Notes: generated by a model not told the origin, from the letters alone. Shown: positions 1-8,994, numbered from the stretch's first letter. The stretch is 64,000 nt of DNA from Planctomycetales bacterium (GCA_026400835.1 JAPLOA010000080.1:124001-188000); one strand, 5' to 3'. Translations and numbers: made by a program.

Positions 1-306
1 CTGACACTGATGTCCGGTCTCGTACCTGACAATGAAGCCGCATTGAAAGTGTTTACTGAAGTTCGGGACAAAAGTAGTCTGATTCCGGAGAAGCAATATC
101 TCGTACTTCTGGGAATGCTGGGCCGCGCTTACGCATTAAAGGAACTGGAACGCAGTGAAGACTATGCCGCTGCGGTCACTGAGATTCGTGACACGCTTCC
201 GCGTAATCAGCAGACGTTTGAACTCGATGAAAGCAAACTTGAGCTGGATCTCGATCGTGCGCCCGAAGAACTTCGACGGTTCTGCCATCGCATTCTGGAC
301 GAATAG
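1..306 (+). CDS. C-terminal end of an unrecognised protein (partial)
   Basis: The reading frame is open from the first base of the window and ends at a TAG at 304-306, so the start lies upstream. The visible 101 residues are charged and look helical, with many Glu, Leu and Arg and no transmembrane segment. I do not recognise the family. The epimerase gene begins only 5 bases after the stop, so the two are probably cotranscribed. No function can be assigned from this fragment. Confidence 0.6.
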   Translation: MTLMSGLVPDNEAALKVFTEVRDKSSLIPEKQYLVLLGMLGRAYALKELERSEDYAAAVTEIRDTLPRNQQTFELDESKLELDLDRAPEELRRFCHRILDE

Positions 307-311
307 ACCTG

Positions 312-1514
312 ATGCATATTCATCGGATTACAGCTTTCCAGGTTCCCATTGCACTTCGGAAGCCAGTACGTCACGCGTCTCACGAACGCTTTGCCAACGA
401 CACGCTGATTATTCGCTGCGTGATGAATGATGGCAGCGTCGGCTGGGGAGAAGGGCTGCCTCGTACTTATGTCACCGGCGAATCCATTGAATCCGCATGG
501 CGGCATCTCGAAGCCACGGACTTCAGTCCATTCCGTGAACAGCAGTTTTCCGATACAGGACAACTAGCGGTAGCCATCGATCAGTTCAAACTCGCTGATG
601 TAGAACCCGACCACGGAATTCGTATCCGCGAATGTTTCGGGAACTCAGTTCGCTGTGCTCTTGAGCTGGCAATTCTGGACGCAGCCTGTCGTGTCGAGAA
701 CTGCTCAATCGGGCAATTGATCGCGAAGCTTCCCGGGACGGATGGAATTCTCACTGCTCGCGATGACGTGTTCTACAGCGGTGCAATCACCTCGATGTCG
801 TCCGGCAAACAGATCGTTTCCGCACTGAAGATGCGGCTCTTTGCATTCCGCACGGTTAAAGTGAAAGTCGGCGCGGCCGGTATTGATGACGAAGCCTGCC
901 TGCGACGAGTCCGACGGATCGTTGGGCCAAACGTTGACCTTCGACTGGATGCCAATGAATCCTGGCGGTGCGAAGATGTTTGTCTAAAAATGCAGCCTCT
1001 TCTGAAGTACAACGTGACCAGTCTTGAGCAACCGGTACCCCATTCTGATGTCGCCGGACTCCGACAAGTACGCTCGGAGCTGAACCTGCCCGTCATGCTC
1101 GATGAATCACTTTGTTGTCGCGAGGATGCAGAACGAGCGATCGCTGGCGGCTGGTGTGATCTGTTCAATATTCGCCTTTCCAAATGTGGCGGCCTTTTAA
1201 GATCAGTTCGATTAGCAGCAATCGCCCGGCAACAGGGTCTTGGCTTTCAACTGGGATGCCAGGTTGGAGAGACGGGCATTCTTTCTGCAGCTGGCCGGCA
1301 CTTCGCCTGCAACGTTGATAATCTTCGGTATCTGGAGGGCAGTTTCGATCGTTTTCTGGTACGCGATGCTCTGACTGAACAGGATCTGACATTTCAATAC
1401 GGCGGACGAGGCAAACGATTAGCGGGCCCTGGTTTGGGGGTTGATATCAACGAATGTCGAGTACGCCAATTGGCGGTACGAACCTCCGAACTGATTACTC
1501 CGCAGTCGCGTTAA
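312..1514 (+). CDS. Enolase-superfamily epimerase/cycloisomerase (mandelate racemase/muconate lactonizing group)
   Basis: This is a 400-residue cytoplasmic enzyme of the muconate-lactonizing/dipeptide-epimerase branch of the enolase superfamily, which abstracts a proton alpha to a carboxylate using Mg2+. The catalytic KxK pair is K183 and K185 (KVKVG). The three metal ligands are D213 (LDANES), E239 (LEQPV) and D264 (LDES), and the second base is K291 (KCGG). All are at family spacing, so it should be active. The specificity (L-Ala-D/L-Glu epimerase, other dipeptides, or o-succinylbenzoate synthase) cannot be read from motifs. The gene lies 5 bases after the partial gene upstream. Its stop codon overlaps that of the convergent beta-propeller gene at a shared TTAA. 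Confidence 0.85.
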   Translation: MHIHRITAFQVPIALRKPVRHASHERFANDTLIIRCVMNDGSVGWGEGLPRTYVTGESIESAWRHLEATDFSPFREQQFSDTGQLAVAIDQFKLADVEPDHGIRIRECFGNSVRCALELAILDAACRVENCSIGQLIAKLPGTDGILTARDDVFYSGAITSMSSGKQIVSALKMRLFAFRTVKVKVGAAGIDDEACLRRVRRIVGPNVDLRLDANESWRCEDVCLKMQPLLKYNVTSLEQPVPHSDVAGLRQVRSELNLPVMLDESLCCREDAERAIAGGWCDLFNIRLSKCGGLLRSVRLAAIARQQGLGFQLGCQVGETGILSAAGRHFACNVDNLRYLEGSFDRFLVRDALTEQDLTFQYGGRGKRLAGPGLGVDINECRVRQLAVRTSELITPQSR

Positions 1515-2845
1515 TCGCCAATGCAATAGAGCCGAGTAAATGTCCGAAGAAACAAGTGCCCCTCTGCTGCAGACGGCGATGCTCTCATTCCCTCGCTCAG
1601 ATGATTCTTCGAAATCAGCTTGAAGGAATCAGTGGCTTCCACAACGTAGCAATCACCTTCCTCGTTGCAGAAGTAGATCCGACCATTACCGGCAATTGGT
1701 GATGCAGTAAATGTTCCTTCAATGCGGTCTTTCCAGATTTCTTCACCGGTCTTCACGTTCACGCAATTCACGACACCGTTATTCAGAACACTGAAGATGC
1801 GATCCCCGATCAGAATTGGAGCACTCAGGTCGGAGTTACCCTTATCGCGATTCCAAACGACGTGAGATACGGAAACATCGCCCCGCGTGGTATCGTCAAG
1901 TCGCACACTCAAAAGATTCGACCCTCGGGAACCCGTGTTGAGGATCGTGTGGCCCTCAAAGAACATCGGAGGAGATGACGCATTGAAGTCGTCATGACGG
2001 ATCGTCCATAACTCTTCCCCCGTCAAGGCGTTGTAGGCAAATGCAGCTCGAGACCCGATCGAAATCAGGTGAGTTCTGCCATTCACATCGACGTAGCCAG
2101 GAGTGCTGTAGGCTTTACGAAGATCACCTTCGAGTTTCGGCTGACCATTCTCGTCCAGGTCTCCGTAATCCGTGGTTCGATCCGTTCGCCAGACAGTCTT
2201 TCCCGTGTTCTTGTCCAATGCCATTACGAATTGAGCATCGATCCCATCAAAGGTCAGGATCAAATGATCCCTCCAGATGATGGGTGACGAACCTGGACCT
2301 CGAAAATGTCGGCACTTGATGTCTTTTCGTTCCCACACCACTTCCGCAGTCTCAGGATTCAGGCGAGCCGTACCATAAGTTCCGAAGTGCACATAAACCG
2401 CATCCTTCTCCAACGCGCACGAAGGTGAAGCGTAAGTGTTGACTTCATTCTTGAGAGGTTCCGGTTCGGCGTTCTCATACATCAACTTGTGATGGAGCAC
2501 TTTACCACTGGACTGTTCAATGCAGTAGATGAATTGTTGCTTCCCATCCTTCGTTGCTGCCGTCAGCCAAACCTTTCCAAATCCAACGACAGGGACTGAA
2601 TGCCCGAACCCTTCAAGATCCAGCTTCCAAGTGATATTTTTTGCGGGCTCTTCCGACCACTCCGTCGGCAAACCTACAGCATCTTCGGCTGGGATCAGGG
2701 AGTTTAAACCGGGACCTGTGCGTGCAGGCCAGTTGAGACGATCAGAGGCTTCTCCGGTCATCGAGATAAGGATCAGCAGCATTCCGGACAGAAGAATCGA
2801 AAAGGAAGAACAACTTTTGCCATTGGACAGGGCTGCAGACGTCAT
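1511..2845 (-). CDS. Secreted PQQ-like beta-propeller repeat protein
   Basis: The protein has 444 residues from the start chosen here. That Met begins a clear signal peptide (a hydrophobic stretch ending near MTGEASD). The frame stays open 29 codons further upstream, but that part does not look like a leader. The body contains repeated blade motifs such as GKVLHHK, TGKTVWRTD, TGEELWTIR and TGEEIWKD, the signature of PQQ-binding-like/BamB-like eight-bladed propellers common in planctomycete secreted proteins. No PQQ ligand residues or haem motif are evident, so it is probably a structural or binding propeller rather than a dehydrogenase. It converges on the epimerase gene. Confidence 0.8.
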   Translation of the reverse strand: MTSAALSNGKSCSSFSILLSGMLLILISMTGEASDRLNWPARTGPGLNSLIPAEDAVGLPTEWSEEPAKNITWKLDLEGFGHSVPVVGFGKVWLTAATKDGKQQFIYCIEQSSGKVLHHKLMYENAEPEPLKNEVNTYASPSCALEKDAVYVHFGTYGTARLNPETAEVVWERKDIKCRHFRGPGSSPIIWRDHLILTFDGIDAQFVMALDKNTGKTVWRTDRTTDYGDLDENGQPKLEGDLRKAYSTPGYVDVNGRTHLISIGSRAAFAYNALTGEELWTIRHDDFNASSPPMFFEGHTILNTGSRGSNLLSVRLDDTTRGDVSVSHVVWNRDKGNSDLSAPILIGDRIFSVLNNGVVNCVNVKTGEEIWKDRIEGTFTASPIAGNGRIYFCNEEGDCYVVEATDSFKLISKNHLSEGMRASPSAAEGHLFLRTFTRLYCIGD

Positions 2846-2970
2846 CGCAGAGAACTCACAGGAAGGAATCGAAAAGTAGAAAAGGCGGGCTGATCTGAGC
2901 CAAAGGCTAGTGGTCTTGCGGTTTCGATTCAATCAGCGAACAAAAAAGTCACCGGGAATTGGCAGCCTGC

Positions 2971-3003
2971 CAAAAAAAAGACCAACCCAGGAGAGGTCGG
3001 TCT
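2971..3003 (-). terminator. Rho-independent terminator of the small ATC-start gene
   Basis: On the minus strand, a 9-bp stem AGACCGACC/GGTTGGTCT (with one G-T pair) spans 3003 to 2979. It is followed by a run of eight T (the A tract at 2972-2979 on plus). It sits 8 bases after the stop codon of the 53-residue gene at 3012-3173, supporting that gene as a real transcription unit. Confidence 0.8.
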
Positions 3004-3011
3004 TCAGAATT

Positions 3012-3173
3012 TTATTCCTCACGGTCTTCGGAAGGAAACGCATAGCTTCTGGATGGGGCAGGGGAAAAGGACCCATCTTTCTTCTGGTCCCGCTTCTTAC
3101 GTTTCTCATCAGCTCGCTGTCGCTTTTCCTGCTCACGCTGACGCTTGGCGAAGGTATTCTGGTTTTTTGCGAT
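3012..3173 (-). CDS. Small charged protein, probably initiated at ATC
   Basis: This 53-residue product begins (I/M)AKNQNTFAKRQREQEK and is extremely rich in Lys, Arg, Glu and Gln up to residue 33, then has a Ser/Pro tail. It resembles the small conserved bacterial proteins that start MAKxxNTFxKRxRExEKK (from memory). That pattern places the initiator exactly on an ATC codon at 3173-3171. A GGAG Shine-Dalgarno lies six bases before it (3183-3180 on minus), and no ATG, GTG or TTG occurs nearby in frame. The frame is open further upstream to a Met at 3419, but that extension looks noncoding. A terminator follows immediately. The function of the family is unknown; the composition suggests nucleic-acid or ribosome binding. 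Confidence 0.65.
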   Translation of the reverse strand: MAKNQNTFAKRQREQEKRQRADEKRKKRDQKKDGSFSPAPSRSYAFPSEDREE

Positions 3174-3444
3174 TTTAAACTCCGAGTGAAAACGTCTGAA
3201 CCCGCTCGCCTCACAATCGCAGAGTCTCACAGACTCCACATGATCATCGCCAGCGGCAGACCCGTGAATGATACCCGAATGGCAGCGCAAGTGATACAGG
3301 CATGATGAAATCTGACTTCCGACGCGACCACTCCGTGCGCGGCCACGATTGAGGTAATGATCTGAATCATTAATCCCGCGAACACCCGGCCTCAATTTAC
3401 ACTGCTCAAAAAACAACACTCACACGGAACGTCAAAAACAAGAA
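3174..3444. other. Intergenic region upstream of the small ATC-start gene
   Basis: It should carry the promoter of the 53-residue gene. A long minus-strand frame crosses it in continuity with that gene, but its composition (many Cys, His, Ser and Arg) and lack of a ribosome site argue against translation. I see no RNA gene or repeat here. Confidence 0.4.
3180..3183 (-). promoter_or_regulatory. Shine-Dalgarno GGAG that decides an ATC start
   Basis: On the minus strand, GGAG is followed by TTTAAA and then ATC GCA AAA AAC. The six-base spacing is ideal for initiation at the ATC and wrong for any other codon in the frame. Confidence 0.6.
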
Positions 3445-3474
3445 GAGCCCACATTTCTGTCGAAATGCGGGCTC
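3445..3474 (-). terminator. Rho-independent terminator of the 28-residue gene
   Basis: A 12-bp stem runs GAGCCCGCATTT/AAATGTGGGCTC with a CGACAG loop and one G-T pair. It is followed on the minus strand by the T-rich TTCTTGTTTTTG. It lies 32 bases after the stop of the lysine-rich microgene at 3507-3593. Confidence 0.75.
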
Positions 3475-3506
3475 CGAAGACAGCCGTCAGCGCTGTTCAA
3501 AGGATG

Positions 3507-3593
3507 CTACTTCCTGGCATCAGGCTTTTTTACTTCCTTTTTGACTTTCTTGTTCTTCTTGTCGTTCTTCTTGCTGTTGTCACCTTTGCCCAT
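3507..3593 (-). CDS. 28-residue lysine-rich microprotein
   Basis: The ATG at 3593 is preceded by a strong AAGGAG (3605-3600) at a six-base spacing, and the frame ends in TAG at 3507 with a terminator after it. The product starts MGKGDNSKKNDKKNKK and contains 14 Lys in 28 residues. The MGKGD beginning recalls the tiny ribosomal protein bTHX and related planctomycete microproteins, but the remainder does not follow the bTHX pattern, so I do not assign that function. It is too short for ordinary gene callers. It lies directly upstream of the other lysine-rich small gene but has its own terminator. Confidence 0.65.
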   Translation of the reverse strand: MGKGDNSKKNDKKNKKVKKEVKKPDARK

Positions 3594-3890
3594 GGGATTC
3601 TCCTTCTTCTCTGTTGGCCTGCATGAATTCAATCACCTGACGTGTCGCCAGGAATTGACTTCGGGGCTTCTTTTCAACGTCCCCGGTCTGTGAAGAATAT
3701 CACATGAGAGTCTCGGAGAAACCCCTGAGTCGCTCAGAATTTGAGCATCGAAGGCATCTCCAGTTATTCAAGACATGGAATTCAGCACGAACTGCAAATC
3801 GGCCTGAAGCTTGCAGTCACCCCGGAAACAGTTAGACCACGTCCTCTGCGTTCCATAATTCCCGCCCCAAAACTCGCCTCGGAGAAACTC

Positions 3891-5264
3891 GTGATACTCA
3901 CTCGGATCGTTACAGTTACCGCCTTGTGCTTTCTTCTGAATCCCACTGTTTCAGCGCAGGAAACATGGAAGGCCGGAGTGGCCAAAGCCAATATTACGCC
4001 GCCACAACCCATGTGGATGTCCGGTTACGCTTCGCGTAGTAAACCGGCTGAAGGCAAAAGCCACGACCTTTGGGCCAAAGCCGTCGTTCTCGAAGATCCT
4101 TCGGGAAAGCGAGTGATTCTGGTCACCATGGATCTCGTCGGCATTGATCGAGAAACATCGCAGCAGATATGTGGTCGGCTGCAGAAAGAACATAACATTG
4201 ATCGCTCTCAGATTGCTCTTTCCACTTCACATACTCACTCAGGACCCGTTGTGGGAACAAATCTCCTTGCGATGTTCGCACTGGATGAGCCAAATCTGCA
4301 ACTGATTCGAGACTACACTGTCTTCCTTGCTGATTCCGTCGCCAAAGCAACCAGCGATGCCATAGCATCAATGGCTCCCGCTTCAATCAGCACCGGGGAG
4401 TCTCAAGCTTCATTCGCTGTCAATCGACGCAATAATCGCGAGCCTGATGTGCCGATGCTCCGAGAAAAAGGACTGCTCGTCGGGCCGGTCGACCACGATG
4501 TTCCTGTACTCTCGGTAAGAAGTCCGGAAGGAAAACTCCGAGCTGTCGTGTTTGGTTATGCATGCCACTCGACTGTCCTTAGCCTCATGGACTGGTCCGG
4601 GGACTGGCCCGGCTTTGCTCAACTGGAAGTTGAGAAGCGGCATCCTGATGCTATCGCAATGTTCTGGGCCGGTTGTGGAGCCGACCAAAACCCACTGCCT
4701 CGCCGCACAGTCGAATTGGCTGCCGAATACGGTCGACAAACGGCGGACGCTGTGGATCGAGCCCTGCAAAGCCCAATGACTCCCGTCGCTGGTTCACTCA
4801 AATCTGTTTATCGCGAAATCGATCTGGCGTTTGCCCATATCCCGACGGCGGAGGAAATTCAGAAAGACATGAAGTCATCCGATGTCTACATTGCCCGCCG
4901 GGCAATGACGCTCGAAAAGGTGATGGCTCGTGACGGAAAGCTTTCGCCGACCTATCCGTATCCCATTCAGATGTGGGGGATCGGTGATCATGTGAAGATG
5001 ACTTTTCTGGGCGGTGAAGTCGTTGTTGACTATGCTGTGCGTCTGAAGGCTGAGTTACCGGGTCGATCGAACTGGATCTCCGGATACAGCAACGATGTGA
5101 TGGGGTACATTCCTTCCGGTCGCGTCCTGATGGAGGGTGGGTACGAAGGTGAATCCTCAATGATCTACTATGGACAACCGTCCAAATGGGCTCCCGGAAT
5201 CGAAGAGAACATCGTGAGTACCGTGCAGGAGATCAGCAAAGAAATATCTTCTGGAACAAAGTGA
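3891..5264 (+). CDS. Secreted neutral/alkaline ceramidase-like protein
   Basis: This is a 457-residue protein of the neutral/alkaline non-lysosomal ceramidase N-terminal-domain family. The GTG at 3891 is chosen because GGAG lies six bases upstream and a classic signal peptide (ILTRIVTVTALCFLLNPTVSAQE) follows. The frame extends 50 codons further upstream without signal-like sequence. Family features are KANITPP near the mature N-terminus, the STSHTHSGP zinc-histidine motif, and the later ACHSTVL and WAGCGADQNP motifs. Only the N-terminal ceramidase domain is present, as in many planctomycete paralogues, so the substrate may be another amide or ester. The dgkA-like gene follows after 9 bases, suggesting a lipid-related operon. 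Confidence 0.8.
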   Translation: MILTRIVTVTALCFLLNPTVSAQETWKAGVAKANITPPQPMWMSGYASRSKPAEGKSHDLWAKAVVLEDPSGKRVILVTMDLVGIDRETSQQICGRLQKEHNIDRSQIALSTSHTHSGPVVGTNLLAMFALDEPNLQLIRDYTVFLADSVAKATSDAIASMAPASISTGESQASFAVNRRNNREPDVPMLREKGLLVGPVDHDVPVLSVRSPEGKLRAVVFGYACHSTVLSLMDWSGDWPGFAQLEVEKRHPDAIAMFWAGCGADQNPLPRRTVELAAEYGRQTADAVDRALQSPMTPVAGSLKSVYREIDLAFAHIPTAEEIQKDMKSSDVYIARRAMTLEKVMARDGKLSPTYPYPIQMWGIGDHVKMTFLGGEVVVDYAVRLKAELPGRSNWISGYSNDVMGYIPSGRVLMEGGYEGESSMIYYGQPSKWAPGIEENIVSTVQEISKEISSGTK

Positions 5265-5273
5265 GTCATTGAC

Positions 5274-5657
5274 TTGAAGAATCATGCCCCCAAGTGGTCT
5301 CTGCGAGACAGACTTCGAAGCTTTACGTTCGCCTTCTCCGGACTGAAGATTGTCCTGAAGACTCAGCACAACTCCTGGATTCATCTGGCCGTGACAGGAG
5401 TTGTGCTCGCAGCAGGCGTTTTGCTACGCATCAGTCCCATCGAATGGTGCCTTCTGACACTGGCCATGGCCAGTGTCTGGATCACCGAGACTCTGAATAC
5501 TGCGGTTGAATTCCTGACGGATCTCGTTTCTCCTGAGTTCCATCCGATAGCCGGACAAGTCAAAGATCTTGCCGCAGCCGCTGTCCTTATTGCTGCAGTC
5601 GGAGCGGCTGTTGTCGGAGTGATCGTCTTCCTTCCATTAGTGCTTCAGCGGCTGTGA
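5274..5657 (+). CDS. dgkA: Diacylglycerol/undecaprenol kinase family membrane protein
   Basis: A 127-residue integral membrane kinase of the DgkA family, which phosphorylates diacylglycerol or undecaprenol with ATP. There are three hydrophobic segments, at about 36-52, 56-72 and 99-124. The active-site motif ETLNTAVE gives E72, N75 and E79, and KDLAAAAV supplies the conserved Asp98. In the N-terminal motif, where homologues have a metal-binding Glu (NERNxRIH-like), this protein has Gln31 (TQHNSWIH), which could reduce activity. The start is a TTG with only a weak ribosome site; no better in-frame start is visible. It follows the ceramidase-like gene by 9 bases. Confidence 0.85.
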   Translation: MKNHAPKWSLRDRLRSFTFAFSGLKIVLKTQHNSWIHLAVTGVVLAAGVLLRISPIEWCLLTLAMASVWITETLNTAVEFLTDLVSPEFHPIAGQVKDLAAAAVLIAAVGAAVVGVIVFLPLVLQRL

Positions 5658-5752
5658 GCAGTTGGTTGCTCCCTGAGCAATCTGAGCAGTTTCATGTCAA
5701 GCAATCAGCTCTCATAGCAGAGTTGAGATATCAACCAATCCGGCAACTCTTA

Positions 5753-8752
5753 CTACTTCAGCGAGTTCAAGTACGCCAGCAGATCAGCCGCCTGCTGGGG
5801 CGTCATGTCTCGAAGCAGAAGTTCAGGCATTATTGATTTCTGTTGCGAAGTCATCGACTCCACGTCGGACATCGCAATCCGAATCTCTTTGTTCTGCACA
5901 GACTTCAGCACAATCTCTGTCTCTGATCTTTCGACAAGCAAGCCTGTGTGGACAAGACCGTCGACCGTCTCAACCACCTGAGGGATGTATTTTACATCAA
6001 TAAATCGAGAAGGTTCCAGCAGATGTGTCAGCATTTCTGGTGGCGTGTATTTTTTTGCGATCTGACTCAAATCAGGGCCAAGTGTTTCCCCAGTCTCTTT
6101 GATTTTGTGGCAGTTTCGGCATGACGTTGAACCCTCTCGCAGGAACAACTGACGTCCTCTTTCTGAATCGGCCTCCATGGCCAGCAGTTCAGCAGAGTTT
6201 ACGGCCGTCCCAAGCCTCTTAGCACGCTTCGATGCTGGAATAAATCTTTCAAAGAGATCTCTCACTTCAGGCTGAGTGCTCTGACTGGCCAGAGCGACAA
6301 CTTCGTGCCGAAGTTCATGGGGTGCTTCTGAATGCTGCACCCACAGCATTAACTCCATCGCGCCTCGGGTTGTTGATGTCAATTGTTGGATTGCAGATTG
6401 ACGCGTCTCAGACGACGAAGTTAAAAGCGATGCCAACAAAGCGGAGTTTTCTGAGTTCACAGTTGGAGTCGGCGTCTCCGTCGCGGGCATCTCCCGAATC
6501 CACTCGCGGATCATTGAAACAGCAATTTCATCAATCTCTTCTGAACCAATCCGCGGCATACGTCCGCTGCCGGTTTTCGCGAGACGGTAATGCAACACCG
6601 ATCCTGACGGATCACCCGGACGAATCAACGCAGCGTCTGAAATCCCAAATGCCCCCTGACCGGGCTTCGCATTCACCAGCTTTGTATCTTCCAGTTTCAC
6701 GTCATAAGCGAGGTCAATGATCGCGCTTCCCCCGGCATGTGGCTGATGACAATGCGCGCAGTTCACGTGCAGGTATGAGCGAACTCGATCATTCAGTGAG
6801 GCTGTCGTCTTGTAGGGATCAGAAAATCGTGCTGCTTCCTTAAGAGCGGTTGGGATCTTTCCACTAATCCAGCCGGCCTTCTGCAAAGACACGAGTTGGT
6901 TCTCAGAATCACTTCCGTCGGATTGACGATTCAACTGCATCAGTGACAGCCCCAACGGCGACGCGGTCTGAATGCCTACACTCGTCGTCTTCATCTCGAC
7001 CCATGGATTGTGACACATCTGACATTCGCTGCGAGCCGCGAATCGGTAGGTCTGCTCACGAAGCCCTTCTGGTGCCGACGAATCCTGAACACTCAGCAAT
7101 CTGCTGAACCCCGATGAAGGTACCAGTTCGGCATCGGTCTGATCATTACTCCATGCGTAGGTATAAGGTCGCCAGCTATCGGCTTCTCGATGCAGTATTT
7201 GTGTTTCCAATCGACGCCGAGTTGTGGGGTCGCCTTTGGTCATTTCGATGCTGACAGTTTTCGCCAGCACAGCGCCATTGGGGATCATCCACTTTGAATC
7301 AGATTCAATCTGAACCGGCTCTATCCCGGGAATCGCCATCCAACGTTCCGACTGAGTGTGATCTGCCCAATGGTGTGCATTGATTTCATATTGCATAACA
7401 CCAGCCGCAGGAGTTTGACTGACCACATCGGTAAACAGACCAGTTTCACTCAGCTTGCGAGGAAACGTCGCATGCAGTCCATCATCAGGGTTCGGAACAA
7501 GGCGATAAATCTGTTGAGTTCGCTGATAGTCGACGAGATAGATCTCACCAGAATTGTCCTCGCCAAAGGAAACAAGTTGCAGAGGAGTCTGGGCAAGCTC
7601 CTTCTGCCAGGTTACTTGACGCCCGTCATGCTTCAGGCCCCAGACCTTTCCAGATTGAAAATCTCCGTACACATACACACCCTGCAATTCCGGTAGTCGA
7701 CTTCCGTGGTAAACAAAACCTCCGGTCATCGAAGCCGCTTCGGAATGTGCATGAAACACGACCGGAGGCGAAATTGGCGCCGGTCCACGTTTCGACTCAG
7801 GAAGTGCCGGTTGCGGACCTTCCATAATCGGCCATCCATAATTCGCGCCACGTTCCACTCGATAAATCATCTCCCACAACTGCCAACCCACATCACCAAC
7901 CCATAGATCGCCTTTCACACGGTCGAAGCTCATTCTCCAGGGGTTACGAAAGCCAAAAGCCCAGATTTCCGGACGGGCATTTTCCATCTCAACGAACGGA
8001 TTGTCGGCTGGAATCCCATAGGGGCGATTCGCAGAAGGATGATCTACATCAATCCTCAGGATGTTCGACAACAGATTGGTGACGTCTTGCCCCGCCATCA
8101 GCGGATCCGGTGGAGAAGGGGCACCACCATCTCCTGTCGAAATATAAAGATAGCCTTCCGGACCAAACTTCAGACTGCAACCGTTATGGCCGCCGGACCA
8201 CCAGCGAATGATGACTCTTTCAGAAGCCGGATCAATCGTTGGCGGCTTAGCAGTCGTTCCATCAGCACTCGCAGCAACGTCACCCACAATCGTAAACTCT
8301 GACACAAACGTTCCGTCAGCCTTGTCATTGCCCTGAATGTAGCAGATGTAGACTTTGCGATTGGCTTCAAAGCCCGGGTGAAATGTGATCGCGTACACAG
8401 CAGTCAAATCCGGGTTCGACTCTTTCAAATCCACCACGAGGTCGGCGGTACCAATATCCTGACGGTTGGGAAAAGATAAAATCCTGCCTGCCTGTTCTGC
8501 CACGAACAAGCGATCCGAACCCGGAGCAGGCGACAGATCGAGCGGCTGCACGAACTTCAGGTTCGGAAACGCCAACTCGGTCCGATAGGGAGGGGCAGGA
8601 TCCGGTGAGCCCGAAATCTTCGAAGTTGACCAGGCTTCTCGAACCTCAGTTTTCTCCTCCTGCGCTGAAGCTGGAACGGCAATCCCGACTAACGCTGCCA
8701 GAATTACCAACGGCAGAGACAACATTCGACCATTCCGAGAATCATTCAACAT
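5753..8752 (-). CDS. Glucose/sorbosone dehydrogenase-type propeller fused to multihaem cytochrome c
   Basis: This 999-residue exported protein starts at ATG 8752 (GGAG upstream), with a signal peptide ending near VPASAQ. Residues about 45-400 form a GSDH-like soluble quinoprotein propeller (KFVQPLDLSPAPGSDRLFVA, SGGHNG, FGFRNPWRMSFD). A central domain precedes three CxxCH haem sites: C577/C580/H581 (CQMCH), C665/C668/H669 (CAHCH) and C878/C881/H882 (CRNCH). The last sits in the planctomycete haem-binding domain with LGPDLSQIA. It probably oxidises sugars or alcohols in the periplasm and passes electrons through its own haems. The order propeller, middle domain, di-haem, terminal haem recurs in planctomycetes. 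Confidence 0.85.
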   Translation of the reverse strand: MLNDSRNGRMLSLPLVILAALVGIAVPASAQEEKTEVREAWSTSKISGSPDPAPPYRTELAFPNLKFVQPLDLSPAPGSDRLFVAEQAGRILSFPNRQDIGTADLVVDLKESNPDLTAVYAITFHPGFEANRKVYICYIQGNDKADGTFVSEFTIVGDVAASADGTTAKPPTIDPASERVIIRWWSGGHNGCSLKFGPEGYLYISTGDGGAPSPPDPLMAGQDVTNLLSNILRIDVDHPSANRPYGIPADNPFVEMENARPEIWAFGFRNPWRMSFDRVKGDLWVGDVGWQLWEMIYRVERGANYGWPIMEGPQPALPESKRGPAPISPPVVFHAHSEAASMTGGFVYHGSRLPELQGVYVYGDFQSGKVWGLKHDGRQVTWQKELAQTPLQLVSFGEDNSGEIYLVDYQRTQQIYRLVPNPDDGLHATFPRKLSETGLFTDVVSQTPAAGVMQYEINAHHWADHTQSERWMAIPGIEPVQIESDSKWMIPNGAVLAKTVSIEMTKGDPTTRRRLETQILHREADSWRPYTYAWSNDQTDAELVPSSGFSRLLSVQDSSAPEGLREQTYRFAARSECQMCHNPWVEMKTTSVGIQTASPLGLSLMQLNRQSDGSDSENQLVSLQKAGWISGKIPTALKEAARFSDPYKTTASLNDRVRSYLHVNCAHCHQPHAGGSAIIDLAYDVKLEDTKLVNAKPGQGAFGISDAALIRPGDPSGSVLHYRLAKTGSGRMPRIGSEEIDEIAVSMIREWIREMPATETPTPTVNSENSALLASLLTSSSETRQSAIQQLTSTTRGAMELMLWVQHSEAPHELRHEVVALASQSTQPEVRDLFERFIPASKRAKRLGTAVNSAELLAMEADSERGRQLFLREGSTSCRNCHKIKETGETLGPDLSQIAKKYTPPEMLTHLLEPSRFIDVKYIPQVVETVDGLVHTGLLVERSETEIVLKSVQNKEIRIAMSDVESMTSQQKSIMPELLLRDMTPQQAADLLAYLNSLK

Positions 8753-8948
8753 CACTCAGAACTCCAGCATAACCCGGGACTATCAGAATCTGAATAGAGC
8801 CGCAAAGTCTAGACCGAGGCAGGGGATCAAAAAAGCGATCGGGCATCACGACCTGCTCCGAGATCAGTTCGTTCGTCGTCCGCTCCCCCGCTGGACTGCG
8901 GATCGGGGGCAGATCCGAACTCAAACGGTGAACACGATCAATGGAAAA

Positions 8949-8994
8949 CACCGCAGTTCACAAACTCTGAAAACAGAGCACGCGAGCTGCGGTG
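8949..8994 (-). other. Nested inverted repeats downstream of htrA
   Basis: The outer arms CACCGCAG (8949-8956) and CTGCGGTG (8987-8994) enclose a second pair, CTCTG/CAGAG (8965-8978). This could fold into a stem with an inner hairpin in the transcript after the protease stop at 9038. There is no T tract, so a factor-independent terminator is not established. Confidence 0.3.
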
